A stretch of DNA of 6,722 nucleotides from Bacillota bacterium (lineage in GTDB: Bacteria > Bacillota_E > Sulfobacillia > Sulfobacillales > Sulfobacillaceae), in the NCBI GenBank assembly GCA_021802375.1, contig JAKAAL010000230.1, forward strand, positions 1 through 6,722, written 5' to 3'. Position 1 is the stretch's first letter; the number at the start of each line of letters is the position of its first letter. The notes beneath the pieces were generated by a model, which was not told the DNA's origin, did not search any database, and was given only the letters and a program-made list of their open reading frames with translations. A program made the translations under genes and the position numbers. Below are positions 5,714 to 6,722 of this stretch, piece by piece.

Positions 5714-6009
5714 CGGGGGGGTTGAGCCACATGGTCCATTAAGCGAAGGCCAAAGGCTACGCCTTGACCCAAGAGGATGCCGGTAATGATATAGCCCGCA
5801 GGGCTCCAAGTCATGTCGATACCGGCGTCGGAGAGGATGTTGACGCCGGTCGAGAGACCCATCATGATGCCAAAGCCAGACGATAGCCACTGTCGCACCA
5901 GTTTGGCCTTGACGGCGTCGTGGACGGGAATCAGTTGCGCCGTGATGCCGGCGGCGGTATGACTGAAATAGGCCAATAAAAGATAGGTACTGATGTCGCT
6001 GGCTCCCAT
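5710..6009 (-). CDS. Small membrane protein of unknown function, possibly YtrH-like
   Basis: This 99-residue protein has hydrophobic segments at about 8-27, 43-60 and 70-91, joined by a short basic stretch (DAVKAKLVRQW). I do not recognise it firmly. Its length and layout (small residue-rich helices, a polar LK-like segment before the second helix, a glycine-rich last helix GILLGQGVAFGLRLM) loosely resemble the YtrH sporulation membrane protein family, but no diagnostic motif settles this. The ATG at 6009 is preferred because GGAGGTGAT, a near-complete anti-16S match, lies just upstream with ideal spacing. The in-frame ATG at 6039 lies within the palindrome and has no SD. The gene is second in an operon with the upstream membrane protein, and its expression may be controlled by the hairpin that covers its SD. 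Confidence 0.7.
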   Translation of the reverse strand: MGASDISTYLLLAYFSHTAAGITAQLIPVHDAVKAKLVRQWLSSGFGIMMGLSTGVNILSDAGIDMTWSPAGYIITGILLGQGVAFGLRLMDHVAQPPR

Positions 6010-6013
6010 ACGA

Positions 6014-6055
6014 TCACCTCCAATGCCATAATATGGCATTGTTCGTTTGAGGTGA
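6014..6055 (-). promoter_or_regulatory. SD-sequestering hairpin upstream of the small membrane protein gene
   Basis: On the minus-strand transcript, TCACCTC (6055-6049) is complementary to GAGGTGA (6020-6014), which contains the SD of the 99-residue protein. Between them lies a palindrome with 10-base arms (6021-6041; CAATGCCATA and its complement around one central base). As RNA it forms a nine-pair stem with a three-base loop, stacked directly on the SD stem. Seven unpaired bases (AAACGAA) lie on the 5' side. The upstream arm mimics the 3' end of 16S rRNA. The stop codon of the preceding gene lies about 11 nt before this arm, so a terminating ribosome would partly cover it and could free the SD. 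The sequence shows the structure; coupling or thermosensing is inferred. Confidence 0.6.
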
Positions 6056-6065
6056 CACCAAATAA

Positions 6066-6659
6066 CTATCGGAAGAAAAACGCCGTAACCAACGCCAAAA
6101 GGGCAGTGGCCGCGACCGTCTCCAGGGCCAACGAAGCCAGGGACTCATCGTAGTAGAAACTGAGGGACCGCCATAACACGACCGCCACGAGGGCCGTGCC
6201 TATCCAAAAGGCCATGGGAAATGACCATAGGCAAAGGAAGGGGACTAGGGTGAATAAGCCGGAGACGCCGATAAGCTCAGTCTTAAGGCCGGCAGTATCC
6301 GGGGGACGATGGCTCGCAGATACCGCGCCATGAATCGCTCCGGTCACCCAGGGCACTGCGTAATACCAAATAAACGCCAGGAAAACGACGTTCAACACGG
6401 CGCTTACGAACCCCAAAACGGAAAATCCGCGTAGCCAAATTTCGATCAAGGCGACAAGAAGGCCGCCGGCGAGCGCGTTGCCGTATAGCATGCGCTCGGT
6501 CCAAAAAGTTCGTCCGCCTAGGGACCAGGGATGGCGAAGTCGTTCCCGCCAATAATCAAACCACTCGTCTAGTTCTCCACCTTGGTGTGTCCGCCGGGGT
6601 CGATTGGGTTTATTGTGTTTTTTGGCTCGAGCCCGGAAGGAAATTGGCCCTTTTTCCAT
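6066..6659 (-). CDS. Multispanning membrane protein, Yip1-like or unknown
   Basis: This is a 197-residue protein with a very basic, proline-containing N-terminal tail (residues 1-28: RARAKKHNKPNRPRRTH) that should be cytosolic. An amphipathic WFDYWRERLRHPW segment follows. About five hydrophobic helices come next (near 59-77, 79-104, 130-148, 150-165 and 176-196), and the protein ends FFFR. The arrangement of a short soluble N-terminus with five helices in about 200 residues is like bacterial Yip1-domain proteins, but I cannot confirm membership from motifs. The ATG at 6659 is chosen because AAAGG lies 9 bp upstream; the alternative GTG at 6668 directly abuts that SD. The gene is first in a two-gene operon, 56 bp before the small membrane protein gene. 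Confidence 0.72.
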   Translation of the reverse strand: MEKGPISFRARAKKHNKPNRPRRTHQGGELDEWFDYWRERLRHPWSLGGRTFWTERMLYGNALAGGLLVALIEIWLRGFSVLGFVSAVLNVVFLAFIWYYAVPWVTGAIHGAVSASHRPPDTAGLKTELIGVSGLFTLVPFLCLWSFPMAFWIGTALVAVVLWRSLSFYYDESLASLALETVAATALLALVTAFFFR

Positions 6660-6683
6660 CCACCCCACCCTTTCTTGGTCTTT

Positions 6684-6692
6684 ATTATACCA
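6684..6692 (-). promoter_or_regulatory. Extended -10 promoter of the membrane-protein operon
   Basis: On the minus strand TGGTATAAT forms a perfect TATAAT -10 (6689-6684) with the TGn extension typical of extended -10 promoters. No TTGACA-like -35 is found at 16-18 bp; the 17-bp position reads GGCTCA, which fits the extended type. The start site would be near 6677, leaving a short leader of about 18 nt that includes the AAAGG ribosome-binding site. Confidence 0.6.
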
Positions 6693-6697
6693 ACTTC

Positions 6698-6713
6698 GGG
6701 CTGAATTGAGCCC
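6698..6713. promoter_or_regulatory. Inverted repeat at the -35 region of the membrane-protein operon
   Basis: GGGCT-GAATTG-AGCCC is a 16-bp near-perfect palindrome with an AATT centre and one mismatched pair. It lies directly upstream of the extended -10, where a regulator could bind. It might instead be the stem of a terminator for a gene beyond the window edge, although no T-tract is visible on either side. Confidence 0.3.
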
Positions 6714-6722
6714 TATCCCTAA

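Noticed and set aside
1..6722. CRISPR array, tRNA, rRNA or intact insertion sequence
   Set aside because: No regularly spaced direct repeats, no cloverleaf, no rRNA-like conserved blocks and no transposase with flanking terminal repeats were seen.

Overview
The window looks like chromosomal DNA of a Gram-positive (Firmicutes-type) bacterium of moderate to fairly high GC. A thermoacidophilic Sulfobacillus-like host is my best guess, not a demonstrated identity. The reasons are the strong GGAGG-type Shine-Dalgarno (SD) sequences, an RNase M5-like Toprim protein (a family typical of low-GC Gram-positives and relatives), ATG/GTG starts and tightly packed operons. There are no intact mobile elements, rRNAs, tRNAs or CRISPR arrays.

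Left part (1-2510): the last 84 codons of proA (proline biosynthesis) run into the window and end 9 bp from a convergent LysR-type regulator on the minus strand. The regulator is divergent from a 351-residue ArsP/YraQ-type permease carrying a CTCCSSP cysteine motif. The 192-bp gap between them holds a sigma70-like promoter for the permease. Two imperfect palindromes cover its -35 and -10, which is the usual layout for LysR-type control of a divergent target. A good hairpin terminator follows the permease, nested in a longer inverted repeat.

Middle part (about 2510-3183): roughly 670 bp without a convincing gene. It holds only weak ORFs, possibly decayed coding sequence, and a strong bulged hairpin at 2874-2910.

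Right part, plus strand (3184-5713): a compact four-gene operon encodes a glutaryl-CoA dehydrogenase-like acyl-CoA dehydrogenase, a short RNase M5-like Toprim protein, a Nudix hydrolase and a PaaI-like hotdog thioesterase. Gaps are 15, 19 and 0 bp. The first and last genes share acyl-CoA chemistry; the two middle genes look like housekeeping or RNA/nucleotide-processing functions.

Right part, minus strand (6722-5710): a two-gene membrane-protein operon is read from an extended -10 promoter near the window edge. It encodes a five-helix Yip1-like or unknown membrane protein and then a 99-residue small membrane protein (possibly YtrH-like). Its end overlaps the thioesterase stop by 4 bp (CTAA). 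The 56-bp intercistronic gap can fold so that the perfect SD of the small gene is paired with an upstream anti-SD-like arm. This is the most interesting regulatory structure in the window.
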